A DNA stretch of 64,000 bases from the NCBI RefSeq assembly GCF_000213175.1, contig NW_009799103.1, forward strand, positions 2,783,343 to 2,847,342, read 5' to 3'. Under the pieces are notes generated by a model. The model was not told the DNA's origin. It saw only the letters and a program-made list of their open reading frames with translations, and searched no databases. Numbering within the stretch: the stretch's first letter is position 1; the number at the start of each line of letters is the position of its first letter. A program made the position numbers and the translations under genes. The DNA comes from Neurospora tetrasperma FGSC 2508. Lineage: Eukaryota > Ascomycota > Sordariomycetes > Sordariales > Sordariaceae. Below, piece by piece: positions 1 to 11,980 of this stretch.

Positions 1-2111
1 GACTTGTCATCTCCTTGACATGTGGTTCACAGGCCCAACAGGCTGTCCAGAAAACGGGTAGGTGACTGAGTAGGTGTCATATCTTTCATGTGGATTGCGA
101 GACAATGCCTTTTATCACAGGCCATGATAATGAACTTGTAGGTTCCCAGGCTCACTGAAGGGCAGTCAGAGATCTACAAGAAGTCGATGGTACCGGACGG
201 CAACGACTTGTCGGCGTTGGGACCTTGTGTGCCCGGCTCATCGGGCTGACCCTCCCCGCGGTTACGCTAGTTGCGGTCATGCTGAACAGTGACCCAGGGC
301 ATGCATGCTTCCAAGTCCTCAAACTCAACTGAGGCGATAAAGGGCTGGTTTGAGAGTTCGGCGCTTAGAAGTTTGGGTTGAGGTTGCACGGGATCGCGCC
401 CGCACAACAGTAACCCGATGGCAACAAGGCCTCATGGTTATTGCGCTTAGAAGTCGAAAACCAAACCAGACATTTAAAGTACGAACCAGTTCTTGATTTC
501 GGTGTCCGGATCTGATCATGGAACAATCCAAATTTGAATGATGAGGGGTTGTGAAGACGTCTCTTTCTGGGCATTCGAATGCTTCAGTTGAGACTCGCTG
601 CTCGGGCCTTGAGAGAGCCCCTAAAGTAGAACGCCAAGACTCCCAAGACTCCCCCTATCAAATGTGTCATGATCCTGGCCGAAACGGGGAATGCAACACG
701 GGCTGAACCGAATGAGCAGCCTTTGACCAATCGCAGGACAGTAGCATGATTTTTATGGGGTCTCTGAGCCAATGTGGCCATGTCTCCAAGTCCCCAGAGT
801 CTTTGCAGTCTTCAAGTTCAGTTGTCTGTGTGTCTCCGTCTCCGAACAACGTAACGTCCTTGATCCCATCCGCCTCGACTGGGCAGTCTAACCAGACTCC
901 AAAGAGTCCGAAGCATATTGGTTCAGACAGGAGAAGCTGGTTATGTATCCAGAATGGCGCCATATATCACCTGCCACTTCACGCCAGGCACTTCTCTTGT
1001 AGGTTGCTGCCGCGATGCCCTGTTCAAAACACAACTGGTCTTCTCGGGCGCCACACGAGGCACAGAAACAGATCTCGGCGTTAAAGCGACTTGACTGGAG
1101 AGACACGGAAAACGGCCGTCTGGTCGCAGTCACTTGTGTGTTTTCATTCGCTGTGGTGGCGACCCCAAAGCACACTGGGAGTGCCTGGTGCTCCCATAGC
1201 ACCCATTGCTTGCTAACAACGCCAGTGACACGTTCGGCAGGGTCGCTCGTTTCAACACTGATGAACCTGGGTCTGAAGTTGCGTAGGATTCCATGCTTTC
1301 GATCATTCGATTTTCTCGGTTTCTTTTTCTCATTTCTCTTTGATGGTCCCCTGAAAAGCCCCTGGGAGGTTCCAGACTTGGGAAAGCCTCAGTCCCTGGT
1401 CCATACAACTCTACGTCACTTCAGTCTGTGCCCCAAACACTCTGTCGAGTCATTTCTTCTGCTTGTACACTGTTGCCTTCTTTCCTCTTCTCACCTACTG
1501 AATTAACACACTTCGGGTCGTTTTTGCCATTGAGGCTTCAGTGCTCCGGTAGGTGAAAGAGAAACAGCCGCCAGGTGCAGGCATTCGTAGTACAGGTATG
1601 ATGTACCAGAAATCGCCTCATGTTTAATAACTCTCCGACTCTGGTCCGCTTGGCGTCACTGTCTTAACCATATCCTTCCTCCCACATCCCGTACTCCGCC
1701 TAGCCTCTTTGCTCCTTCCCCCCCCCCCTCTTTCCCTTTTCTGCAGAGGTTTATTCACTTAGAGCTTGTAATTGCTGACCGACACCACTTTAACGTGGCA
1801 GTTACAGGCTCATACCATTACATTCTTTACAAACAATCTTGTTATCATTCTCGTCTCTCACTCACTTAATACTCGTGTCTCTCGATCAGTTCAGCAGGCT
1901 CTGACTCCCGAGGACCAATCCACCAGAATTCAACAACTATTTTTCAACTTGCTTGAGTGGAACGGAAAGACGAAACCTCCTACCAGGGGGTCTACGACAT
2001 ATATCTGAAGGGCTGAGAAGGGAGTGAAATTTCAAGTTCGACGGAGACAAAGGTTGGAATACGAACATCACACACAAATATTGCGACGACAACGAAAGCA
2101 AAACACCCAAG
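1..2111. other. Intergenic region upstream of nox-2
   Basis: I see no gene here. Reading frames are short and none resembles a known family. The last 400 bases (about 1690-2111) are rich in pyrimidines and CA, as expected for the promoter and 5' leader of the oxidase gene that follows, including a short C-rich run near 1720. Confidence 0.5.
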
Positions 2112-4001
2112 ATGAGTTACGGGGGGTACGACCTGTACAGGTCGAACACGGATTCGTCGATCGAAAAGCCGTCAGAGAGGTCAAGATGGACGCCACTTAC
2201 TCGCATGCTACTGTCGGGTGAAATGACGCAGGAAAGGCAAAAGGAGCTGAGCCCAAGGGAAAAGTTCGACCGATGGATGGTCAACGAAGGCTATCGACGA
2301 ATGTAAGCACAAACCTTTACTGTCCCTTGGACCGCCGATGGCTTGTTGGGACGAGGGAAGAGAATGGAATGCTGACTGTTACAGCTTCGTCTTCGTCTTT
2401 ATGGTGCTCCATGCCATCGTCTTTGCCTTTGGCTTCGTTAACTACGCCGTCAAAGACAACCTACAAATAGCGCGGGATACGTTTGGACCGACATATATGA
2501 TTGCAAGATCGGCAGCGCTGGTTCTGCACGTCGATGTTGCCCTGGTCCTTTTCCCCGTCTGCCGAACGCTCATCTCCCTCGCAAGACAGACTCCTCTGAA
2601 CGGCATCATCCAATTCGACAAGAACATTACCTTCCACATCACGACAGCATGGTCCATCTTCTTCTGGTCGTGGGTACACACCATTGCCCACTGGAACAAC
2701 TTTGCCCAGATTGCAGCCAAGAACAACCTCGGTATCTACGGCTGGCTGTTGGCCAACTTTGTCTCGGGCCCCGGTTGGACTGGTTATATCATGTTGATCG
2801 CGCTGACAGGTATGGTGATCACTTCGGTCGAAAAGACAAGGCGGGCGAACTACGAGCGGTTCTGGTACACGCACCACATGTTCATCATCTTCTTCTTTTT
2901 CTGGTCCATCCACGGTGCCTTCTGCATGATCCAGCCCGACTTCGCGCCTTTCTGCATTTCCGTCGGCACCACGGCCATCGGTGTGTTCTGGCAGTACTGG
3001 ATGTACGGAGGATTTGCCTATCTCGCCGAGCGCATTGCCCGCGAGGTCCGTGGCAAGCACAAGACGTACATCTCCAAGGTTGTCCAGCACCCCAGCAACG
3101 TGTGCGAGATCCAGATCAAGAAGGAGAACACCAAGACCCGCGCCGGCCAGTACATCTTCTTTTGCTGCCCGGCTGTATCCCTGTGGCAGTACCATCCCTT
3201 CACCCTCACGAGCGCACCAGAGGAGGACTACATCTCGATCCACGTACGTGTCGTCGGCGATTTTACCAGGCAACTTGCCGAGACTTTGGGGTGCGAATTC
3301 GACAACAAGAAGAAGGGAGACACGTCCAAGGTCGTTGGCGTCAGCCAAGAGAACGACGAAGTTGATCCCGCTCTCCGCCGTGTTCTTCCCCGTGTGTACG
3401 TCGATGGACCGTTCGGCTCCGCCTCCGAAGACGTGTTCAAGTACGAGGTGTCCGTCCTGGTTGGCGCCGGTATCGGCGTGACCCCCTTCGCCTCCATCCT
3501 CAAGTCGATCTGGTATCGCATGAACTACCCGCAACAAAAGACGCGGCTGAGCAAGGTGTACTTCTTCTGGGTCTGCAGAGATTTCGGCTCGTTCGAGTGG
3601 TTCCGCTCTCTTTTGTTGGCTATCGAGGCCCAAGATGTCGACCACCGCATCGAGATCCACACGTACCTGACGGCCAAGATCAAGATTGACGATGCGACCA
3701 ACATCATGATCAATGATGCCAACGCCGATAAGGATACCATTACTGGCTTGAGGTCGCCGACGAACTTTGGTCGTCCGAACTGGGATATGATCTTTAGGGG
3801 TATCAGGAAATTACATGCTCCGGGCGAGGCGGGTGTGTTCTTCTGCGGTCCCAAGGGACTGGGCAGCTCGCTGCACATCTTTTGCAACAAGTATAGTGAG
3901 CCTGGGTAAGTTCATAAATCTTTTGTGGTGGAAATGCAGTAGAAAGACCGCTAACATCTTGCATTAGTTTCCACTTTGTTTGGGGCAAGGAGAACTTCTA
4001 A
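2112..4001 (+). CDS. nox-2: NADPH oxidase, NoxB/NOX-2 type
   Basis: Superoxide-generating NADPH oxidase that moves electrons from NADPH through FAD and two hemes to oxygen. In filamentous fungi this class works with the NoxR regulator in development and ascospore germination. Three exons, 2112-2302, 2385-3905 and 3968-4001, give 581 aa; the GT..AG introns are 82 and 62 bp. Heme-ligand histidines with gp91phox spacing are H148/H162 and H227/H240. The FAD motif HPFTL is at about 334-338, the NADPH motifs GPFG and GAGIGVTP at about 405 and 424-431, and CGPKGLG at about 551. The C-terminus KENF is the usual Nox ending. The roughly 40-residue N-terminal extension before the first membrane segment separates NoxB from NoxA, so I call nox-2 rather than nox-1. 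No EF-hands are seen. Family is certain; the paralogue call is from memory of the extension. Confidence 0.93.
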
Positions 4002-4728
4002 GACTTCACCCTTGTTTTTGTCCCTCTCACCCTGTTTACTCAACAACCTCACTATTGAGGCACGATTTACTAAATCATTCCTGCCTTTTATGCCATAGTA
4101 TATGAGCATGTTTGGACGGGGATGACTGCGAAATCTGCTAGTTACCTGTTTTACCTCTTTATGTGCCAGTTATACCAATTATTGTTTCCAGGTAATGGAG
4201 AAGCTCGAGGTATTTAGGAAATTCGATCAAGAGAGTTTGTATTGTCAATGTTACATGAAAATAGGACTGTTTCTTTGCAATCATAAAAATGGCCTTGGAA
4301 AGTGTCCGGTTTTGGAGAGACACAAGCACGAAGACGAAGAGCAACTTGATTCATCAACCCCGTGGCTTCGAGTAGACGTCCAACCCTAACCCGTATTTGT
4401 CCGAGCATCACTCCAATATGTAGAGCACAGACATGCAGGGATTCTAAGTGCCCCACATTTACCATCGCGAAAGAGGTGCGTCTCCAGGCAGGCAATCCGG
4501 TCTTCAGCAGCTTCAGCGCGTCAATTCCACTGGACGGACGCGGAAAGCCTCCTCTCGTTTCCCGTCACAAAGTGACATCACCTACAAGAGACCAAGATAC
4601 ATCCGTCCCGTCTGCAACAACAACCTACTTTGACTTTCTCCAATTTCTGCACAGAATCCGCCTGACTTACCACCTTGTCAATCCACCCCAATCTCGAACC
4701 CGGAATCGCATGAATAACAATCGCAAAG
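4002..4728. other. Intergenic: nox-2 3' region and FEN1 promoter
   Basis: The sequence is AT-richer just after the oxidase stop and then becomes CA- and pyrimidine-rich toward the FEN1 start. Nothing else is recognised. Confidence 0.5.
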
Positions 4729-6194
4729 ATGGGTATTAAACAACTTTTTTCGGTCATCAAAGATGAAGCGCCTGACGCCATCAAGGAGGGCGAGATCAAG
4801 AATCAGTTCGGTCGCAAGGTTGCCATTGTGAGTTTTATGACATTTTCCACTTCGCCAATCAATGTACTCTTTCTCTTCAAACCATGCTAACATTTCACCT
4901 TTTTTTCACAGGATGCGTACGACTCCCCCGCCCGACCCCAACCCCGACTTCGATCATGAAGGAGAAAAAAAAGACGTAACCTACCGTTCCATAATGGCTG
5001 ACATCATAACCTCCTCCCTAAACGTTATACAGCTCCATGAGCATCTACAGCTTTCTGATCGCCGTCCGCTCCGATGGCCAACAACTAATGAACGAGGCCG
5101 GCGAAACCACGTCGCATCTAATGGGCATGTTCTACCGCACCCTACGGATGGTCGACAATGGCATCAAGCCGCTCTACGTGTTCGACGGCGCGCCACCCAA
5201 ACTCAAGTCCGGGGAGCTAGCCAAGCGGTTCCAGCGCAAGCAGGAAGCCACCGAAGGGCTGGAGGAAGCCAAAGAAACCGGCACGGCCGAGGACGTGGAG
5301 AAATTCAGTCGGAGAACGGTCCGTGTCACACGCGAGCACAATGCCGAGTGCCAGAGGTTGTTGAAGTTGATGGGCATCCCCTACATTGTGGCGCCCACCG
5401 AGGCAGAGGCGCAGTGCGCGGTGCTGGCGCGGGCGGGCAAGGTGTATGCGGCTGCCAGCGAGGATATGGATACGTTGTGCTTTAACGCGCCGATTTTGCT
5501 CAGGCATTTGACGTTTAGCGAGCAGAGGAAGGAGCCGATTCAGGAGATCCATTTGGAGAAGGTTCTGGAGGGGTTAGGCATGGAGAGGAAGCAAGTATGT
5601 TTTTTTCCCCTGCCTTTTGTTTCTTCGGGCTATCAAAAAAATACTGCGATATGCTGACAGCATGCTCTTTTACAGTTCATCGACCTCTGCATTCTCCTCG
5701 GCTGCGACTACCTCGACCCCATCCCCAAAGTCGGACCCAGCACAGCGCTCAAGCTGATCCGCGAGCACGGCACACTGGAGAAGGTGGTGGAATGGATGAA
5801 GGCGGACCCCAAGGGCCGCTACCAAATCCCAGAGGACTGGCCGTTTGAGGACGCGCGCGCGCTCTTCTTCGAGCCGGACGTGCGGCCCGCCGACGACCCG
5901 CTGTGCGACTTCAAGTGGGATAAGCCCGACATCGAGGGGCTCATCCAGTTCCTCGTTCACGAGAAGGGGTTTTCGGAGGACCGTGTCCGCAGCGCGGGCA
6001 CAAAGCTGGAGAAGAACATGAAGACTTCGCAACAGGCGAGAATCGAGGGTTTCTTCAAGATACTGCCCAAGACGGAGGAGGAGAAGAAGGCGCACAAGCG
6101 CAAGCTGGAGGAGCAGGCGGAGCAGAAGAGGAAGAAGGTCAAGGAGGAGAAAAAGGAAAAGGCAAAGCTTAAGGCGAAGCCTCGTGGTGCTTAG
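4729..6194 (+). CDS. fen1: Flap endonuclease 1 (FEN1/Rad27)
   Basis: Structure-specific 5' nuclease that removes flaps from Okazaki fragments and in long-patch base excision repair; nuclear, PCNA-bound. Exons are 4729-4827, 4912-4916, 5033-5594 and 5676-6194 (394 aa). The second exon is only five bases, yet it is required to join GRKVAI to the DASMSIY block in frame. All metal-binding acidic residues sit at the same numbers as in human FEN1: D34, D86, E158, E160, D179, D181 and D233. A PCNA-interacting box QARIEGFF lies at 342-349, followed by a lysine-rich tail that fits nuclear localisation. Length is normal for the family. Introns are 84, 116 and 81 bp. Confidence 0.96.
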
Positions 6195-7832
6195 GGCGGG
6201 AATGTCATCACGTGGCCGATTACTTACCGTGTTCTGATGGGTACTGGCGTTTCAGGTATTCAGGAGTTTATGGGAGTTTTACAGGCGGAAGGGAAAAGGG
6301 TACGGAGATGTGTGTATCATTTAGCACGTCGAGGAATCCGTGGAACCCAAGGTTACGGGAATGTGTACCTACTTGTTTTTTTGCGTTTGCCATGCGAACG
6401 ATTGAGTCCTCACAGATTTACCGCCATCTAGCTATAATTATTGATTGATGATCATGGGATACGGATGGGATCATACAGACCGCTATCATGGAGCAACTGC
6501 TGCAATAAGAAAGTTATGTTAATGTATCTCCAACTCCACAATTAGTCGACCCCATGGCGGGAGTTCGTAGCATTCAACGAACGAAGCCGAGCTCCATGAA
6601 GGGCTCCATGAATTGTACATGCTAGACTACATGTACGTGTAATCAGCATCGGCTCGGTCCTTGTGCAGTGCACTACACTACAGGCTGTGGCCGCGGCACG
6701 CACCGTGGCAGCACCACACTTGCCTCGGCTCATTGTTGGGTGGTAATCCCAGCCGTTCCAATTGGTCCCACTGGAACAAATGACATCAGCCTAACGTGGA
6801 CACGGTGGGGACCGAAACAGAGACATTCAACGAGACTCGCTGCAAATGGGAACTGGAAGTGATTTGGAAGGGTGTCACATGTTCCCGTATTTCATTCCAT
6901 TTCGAGAACGGCCAGCCTCGCCGTCGTCATCGTCCTCCTTTGGATAAGTACCGGAGGTTTGGAGCAAAGCCGCCCAAAGACAGTTGAAAGTTTGAATATC
7001 AAACTGTGAGGTTTCATGTCAAGTGAGATACCAAAGGCGGAGGTGGGTCGGATTGCATAGCGCAGGGGTCTTCCCCACGGGCAGGAGACGGGCAGTCGAG
7101 GACGGGCAGTCGAGGACGGACAGTGCTAACGAACTGTTGGAAGTCAAGGATGAAAGATAGATACAACGAACTGAATCTCCAAAATCGTAAAGTCGGACCT
7201 TACGACGGCTTCTGGATCTTGAAGTTGGCTGCTTTATCTATTTTTCGACCGTGCCATCCGCAGAGACGATTTGGTGAATGTCAACTCACAGTTGATCAGG
7301 CTGACACTGGCAGCATGCAGCTGTCGGAACCACAAGTTCAGACAATGTTTACATTCTTGTCGGATGTCAGACACCAACCAGAGTACAGACGGCATCCTAT
7401 CATCCTGCCAATATCAGATCTCACGCACATGTGCTCCAACTTTCAAAGCAATCTAACGTATGAAGTGTACACCAGACGTCGGTGTGGAAGCTTTCCGTGG
7501 CATGATCACATGTGAAAGTCCGTTTCGGCGCATTTACCGTGCAGGACAATTTTGGCCGCCAACCATCCATTGGCTGCGCGAATCCATACTGTGGTACAAC
7601 CGGGGATGCTTGCCAGTGGAATGGATGTGACAAGGGACAAGGAGACAACTTAACTCCCCCACACTCTCCCCCATATGGATCGATTGTGCTTTCAAAGCTG
7701 CCCTCGTGGCCCTCTTGGTTCATGTCTTTATTTTCTTGATCTTCTCCCGTCTCTCTCCATCCCTATTCTTTCTCTTTCTTCTTGAACTCGTTCATCCATA
7801 TACCCATTCCTTATACACTATACCCATCCATC
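6195..7832. other. Intergenic region
   Basis: No credible gene. A short direct repeat of about 14 bp (core GGGCAGTCGAGGAC) occurs in tandem near 7083-7120. The last 120 bases before 7833 are CT-rich and contain the likely promoter and leader of the dehydrogenase gene. Confidence 0.5.
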
Positions 7833-9616
7833 ATGTCCAAGATCTTCACCCAGGCCGACGTCTCGTCGCATAGCAAACCAGACTCGCTCTGGATTGTCAT
7901 TGATGGCGATGTCTACGATGTCACCAAGTTTGCTGACGACCATCCCGGTATGCTTATGCGCGAACCTCCTTCGTCTATTTACCCCGAGGACGTAACCTAG
8001 AAACTGACCATTGTTTGTGGATCGGAACAGGCGGCAAGAAGATCCTCCAGAGGGTTGGCGGCAAGGACGCCTCCAAGCAGTTCTGGAAGTACCATAATGA
8101 GGGCATCCTCAAGAAGTACCAGGGCAAGCTCCAGATCGGCTCCCTAGACAGCAAGCCCAAAGCCGCTGCTCCCGCTCCCGCTGCTGCTCCGGCCCCTGCT
8201 CCCAAGGCCGCCCCCAAGCCCAAGGCTTCTACCGCTTCCTCCTCTTCCCACGAGCAATCCGAGGCTCTCGAGCCCTTCGGCCAGCTTATCCCCTTTGCTG
8301 ACCCCAGCTGGTACCAGAGCGTAAGTTGGAATCCATTTCCTTCCATGTGCCTCGGCTAATTCACTGTTTTGCTCCACTAGTACCACTCTCCTTACTACAA
8401 CGAGACTCACGCCGCCCTCCGTGCGGAGATCCGCGAGTGGGTCGAGACCGCCATTGACCCCTATGTCACCGAGTGGGATGAGAAGAAGGAGGTTCCTGCT
8501 GAGATCTACAAGGAGATGGGCAAGCGCGGCTACCTCGCCGGTCTGCTGGGCACCAAGTACCAAAGCAACTATGTCGAGAACCCCATCAAGTCCGTCCCCG
8601 CCGAGAAGTGGGATCTCTTCCACGAGATGCTCGTAACCGACGAGCTCTCTCGCACCGGCTCCGGTGGTTTTGTCTGGAATGTCATTGGCGGCTTCGGCAT
8701 CGGCTGCCCTCCTCTCGTCAAGTTCGGCAAGAAACCCCTTGTCGACCGCATTCTGCCTGGCATCCTCAATGGTGACAAGCGCATCTGCCTTGCCATTACC
8801 GAGCCCGACGCCGGTTCCGACGTCGCCAACCTCACCTGCGAGGCCAAGCTTACCGAGGATGGCAAGCACTACATTGTAAATGGCGAGAAGAAGTGGATCA
8901 CCAACGGTATCTGGTCCGACTACTTCACCACAGCCGTGCGCACTGGCGGCCCCGGCATGAACGGCGTCTCTCTCCTGCTCATTGAGCGCGACTTCCCCGG
9001 CGTGTCCACCCGCCGCATGGACTGCCAGGGTGTCTGGTCCTCGGGCACCACCTACATCACCTTTGAGGACGTCAAGGTCCCCGTCGAGAACCTGATCGGC
9101 AAGGAGAACCAGGGCTTCCGCGTCATCATGACCAACTTCAACCACGAGCGCATCGGCATCATCATCCAGTGCCTGCGCTTCTCGCGTGTCTGCTACGAGG
9201 AGTCGGTCAAGTACGCCAACAAGCGCCGCACCTTTGGCAAGAAGCTGATCGAGCACCCCGTCATCCGCCTCAAGCTCGCTCACATGGCCCGCCAAATCGA
9301 GGCCTCGTACAACTGGCTCGAGAACCTCATCTACCAGTGCGAGAAGATGGGCGATACCGAGGCCATGCTCCGTCTTGGCGGCGCCATCGCCTCCCTCAAG
9401 GCCCAGGCCACCGTCACCTTTGAGTTCTGTGCCCGCGAGGCCTCCCAGATTTTCGGCGGTCTATCCTACTCCCGCGGTGGCCAGGGCGGCAAGGTCGAGA
9501 GGCTGTACCGTGATGTCAGGGCTTATGCCATCCCCGGTGGCTCGGAGGAGATCATGCTTGATCTTAGCATAAGGCAGAGCTTGCGCGTTTCCAAGATGAC
9601 TGGTATGAAGCTTTAA
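7833..9616 (+). CDS. Cytochrome b5-acyl-CoA dehydrogenase fusion protein
   Basis: FAD-dependent acyl-CoA dehydrogenase (alpha,beta-oxidation of a fatty or branched acyl-CoA) with a heme-binding domain at its N-terminus. Exons 7833-7947, 8031-8320 and 8381-9616 encode 546 aa; introns are 83 and 60 bp. Residues 1-80 are cytochrome b5-like, with HPGG at 37-40 and a second ligand H60 in FWKYHNE. An Ala/Pro/Lys linker follows to about 115, then the full dehydrogenase fold, including ITEPDAGSD and a C-terminal GGSEEI segment. That last segment has Gly where medium-chain enzymes carry the catalytic Glu. An E398/E399 pair in CYEESVKYANKR lines up with the helix-G Glu of LCAD and isovaleryl-CoA dehydrogenase, so the active site is probably of that type. 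Substrate is unknown. No clear mitochondrial presequence or standard PTS1 (ends MKL). Confidence 0.93.
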
Positions 9617-10308
9617 AGATGGGGAAAGGGGGGTGGGGATCATATTTATTGTGTGATTTATTGGAAAAAAGCATATTGGGGTTAACGGTTGCTTTGGCTT
9701 TGCTTTTTCCTCTTTCATGGGTTTTCTCTTATACTTTATTATACCTGTCCACACTGTACTCCTATGCGGTATGTTTACAGATAGCTCGAGACACAGCTGC
9801 ATAAGTCTGCTTGCTTTTGAGCAAATCGAAGTGGTAGCATCGTTCGCTCAAAGTGCTTCCCATCTATGGATGTTCGTAGGATTTGTCACGGGTCAGTAGA
9901 CTGAACAATTCTTGGCTCGTTGTTGAATTTAATCCTGTGATAGTCGAACGGACATGCTTGGTACGTGCTGTCCTATGTATGTGTGGTTAAGCGGTTAACC
10001 TAAGGAACATTGCGGCGGGCTTGAAGTTGAGGTGAGTGCTGTAATTTAAAGGGAGTCATAATCAAGTGTCATTTACAGCGAGATATCCCATGCGGTTTCA
10101 GCGAGTATGTGAGTTCAGTTGCTATTCTGCTTCCCATTTGATTACCTGTCTCTGTGCCTTTCTCCTTTTATCTCTTTTTTCATCTCTGCCTACCTCTGTT
10201 TACCTTTTCCTTCACTTATTTCCTTGTATATTCTACCCACCTCTCTTGTTCCTCTCATACTTCCATCTTGATTAACTTTTTCAGAATTCCTTCACCATCT
10301 TTTCACCC

Positions 10309-11136
10309 NNNNNNNNNNNNNNNNNNNNNNNNNNNNNNNNNNNNNNNNNNNNNNNNNNNNNNNNNNNNNNNNNNNNNNNNNNNNNNNNNNNNNNNNNNNN
10401 NNNNNNNNNNNNNNNNNNNNNNNNNNNNNNNNNNNNNNNNNNNNNNNNNNNNNNNNNNNNNNNNNNNNNNNNNNNNNNNNNNNNNNNNNNNNNNNNNNNN
10501 NNNNNNNNNNNNNNNNNNNNNNNNNNNNNNNNNNNNNNNNNNNNNNNNNNNNNNNNNNNNNNNNNNNNNNNNNNNNNNNNNNNNNNNNNNNNNNNNNNNN
10601 NNNNNNNNNNNNNNNNNNNNNNNNNNNNNNNNNNNNNNNNNNNNNNNNNNNNNNNNNNNNNNNNNNNNNNNNNNNNNNNNNNNNNNNNNNNNNNNNNNNN
10701 NNNNNNNNNNNNNNNNNNNNNNNNNNNNNNNNNNNNNNNNNNNNNNNNNNNNNNNNNNNNNNNNNNNNNNNNNNNNNNNNNNNNNNNNNNNNNNNNNNNN
10801 NNNNNNNNNNNNNNNNNNNNNNNNNNNNNNNNNNNNNNNNNNNNNNNNNNNNNNNNNNNNNNNNNNNNNNNNNNNNNNNNNNNNNNNNNNNNNNNNNNNN
10901 NNNNNNNNNNNNNNNNNNNNNNNNNNNNNNNNNNNNNNNNNNNNNNNNNNNNNNNNNNNNNNNNNNNNNNNNNNNNNNNNNNNNNNNNNNNNNNNNNNNN
11001 NNNNNNNNNNNNNNNNNNNNNNNNNNNNNNNNNNNNNNNNNNNNNNNNNNNNNNNNNNNNNNNNNNNNNNNNNNNNNNNNNNNNNNNNNNNNNNNNNNNN
11101 NNNNNNNNNNNNNNNNNNNNNNNNNNNNNNNNNNNN
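10309..11136. other. Assembly gap (828 N)
   Basis: An unbroken run of N. It ends directly at a homopolymer of 27 C, which suggests that sequencing failed in or near a low-complexity tract. Confidence 0.99.
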
Positions 11137-11163
11137 CCCCCCCCCCCCCCCCCCCCCCCCCCC
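11137..11163. repeat. Poly-C tract, 27 bases
   Basis: Pure C homopolymer at the right edge of the gap. It may be a real G/C homopolymer or an artefact of low-quality base calls at a contig end. Confidence 0.9.
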
Positions 11164-11980
11164 TTCTCTTCTTGTTACCAAGTTCACTTAATCTCCTCAC
11201 CTCCTTTTTAAATCTCTACCATGTCTCGAACAGCCTCACCTATCCATCCATTCATCACTGCATGACCGGGGGGACAAGCGGCATCAAACCTAGGTACCAA
11301 GTCCAGTTCAGCACCGCTTGAGCAGAGATTGTATTTGTGTAAGTAGTAGTACAGGTGATCTATTGTCGCTTTCCTCTTTCTTAGCTGCCTGAGCGTTGCC
11401 TGTGCCTGCCTATTCGAATAGAACCCAAGTACAGAATTTTATTTTTCTCCAAGTCGTCGAACTAGGCACCTCTACCTGAACTGTCCTAACTTCTTCTATC
11501 CTTTCCTTTTTTCCGTTTTCCGCTTTTCGCTTCCACGACACCCAGGAAATGCGAGGAAGAAGAAGGGGAAAAGAAGAAGAAGAAAAAAATAACAGGCCAA
11601 GCGATGAAAACGCTGCTGATTCAGAAATATGCCGCTGGGTTTAATGCAAGATGTGGACATTCCACGAGAAATGACCGAACAACGATAAGCAACGAGTGCC
11701 CATATCCATGATGGCGGCTTTGCAAAAAGAAAAAGAAAAATTACACTTTACATACAAATACAAGAAGGGGTTTGTTTTGATGTCGCACGCTCCATCCGAT
11801 CCTAGAATGTGATATGTAAAATATTGATTGGGGTGTCTATTATCCATAGCCTCCATTTCTTTTTATGATAGGACTGAAAACACATGTCAAGATGCATAAC
11901 AGCTCCTCGAATCTCCGAGTACTTAAGTGCAAGGCGACAACTTGTGTCCTGAAAACAGCATCATTGTTAGCATCACAGCC

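Larger units (their letters stand above)
9617..11980. other. Intergenic region containing an assembly gap
   Basis: The known sequence on either side is low in coding potential. The left flank (10140-10308) is strongly pyrimidine-rich on the plus strand. The right flank (11480-11600) holds CTT/AAG-rich tracts. A gene hidden inside the unread 828 bases cannot be excluded. Confidence 0.5.

Noticed and set aside
2461-3660. 399-codon frame antisense to nox-2
   Set aside because: Shadow frame caused by GC-rich third codon positions of the real gene. Similar long antisense frames over the b5-dehydrogenase and SHMT genes were dropped for the same reason.
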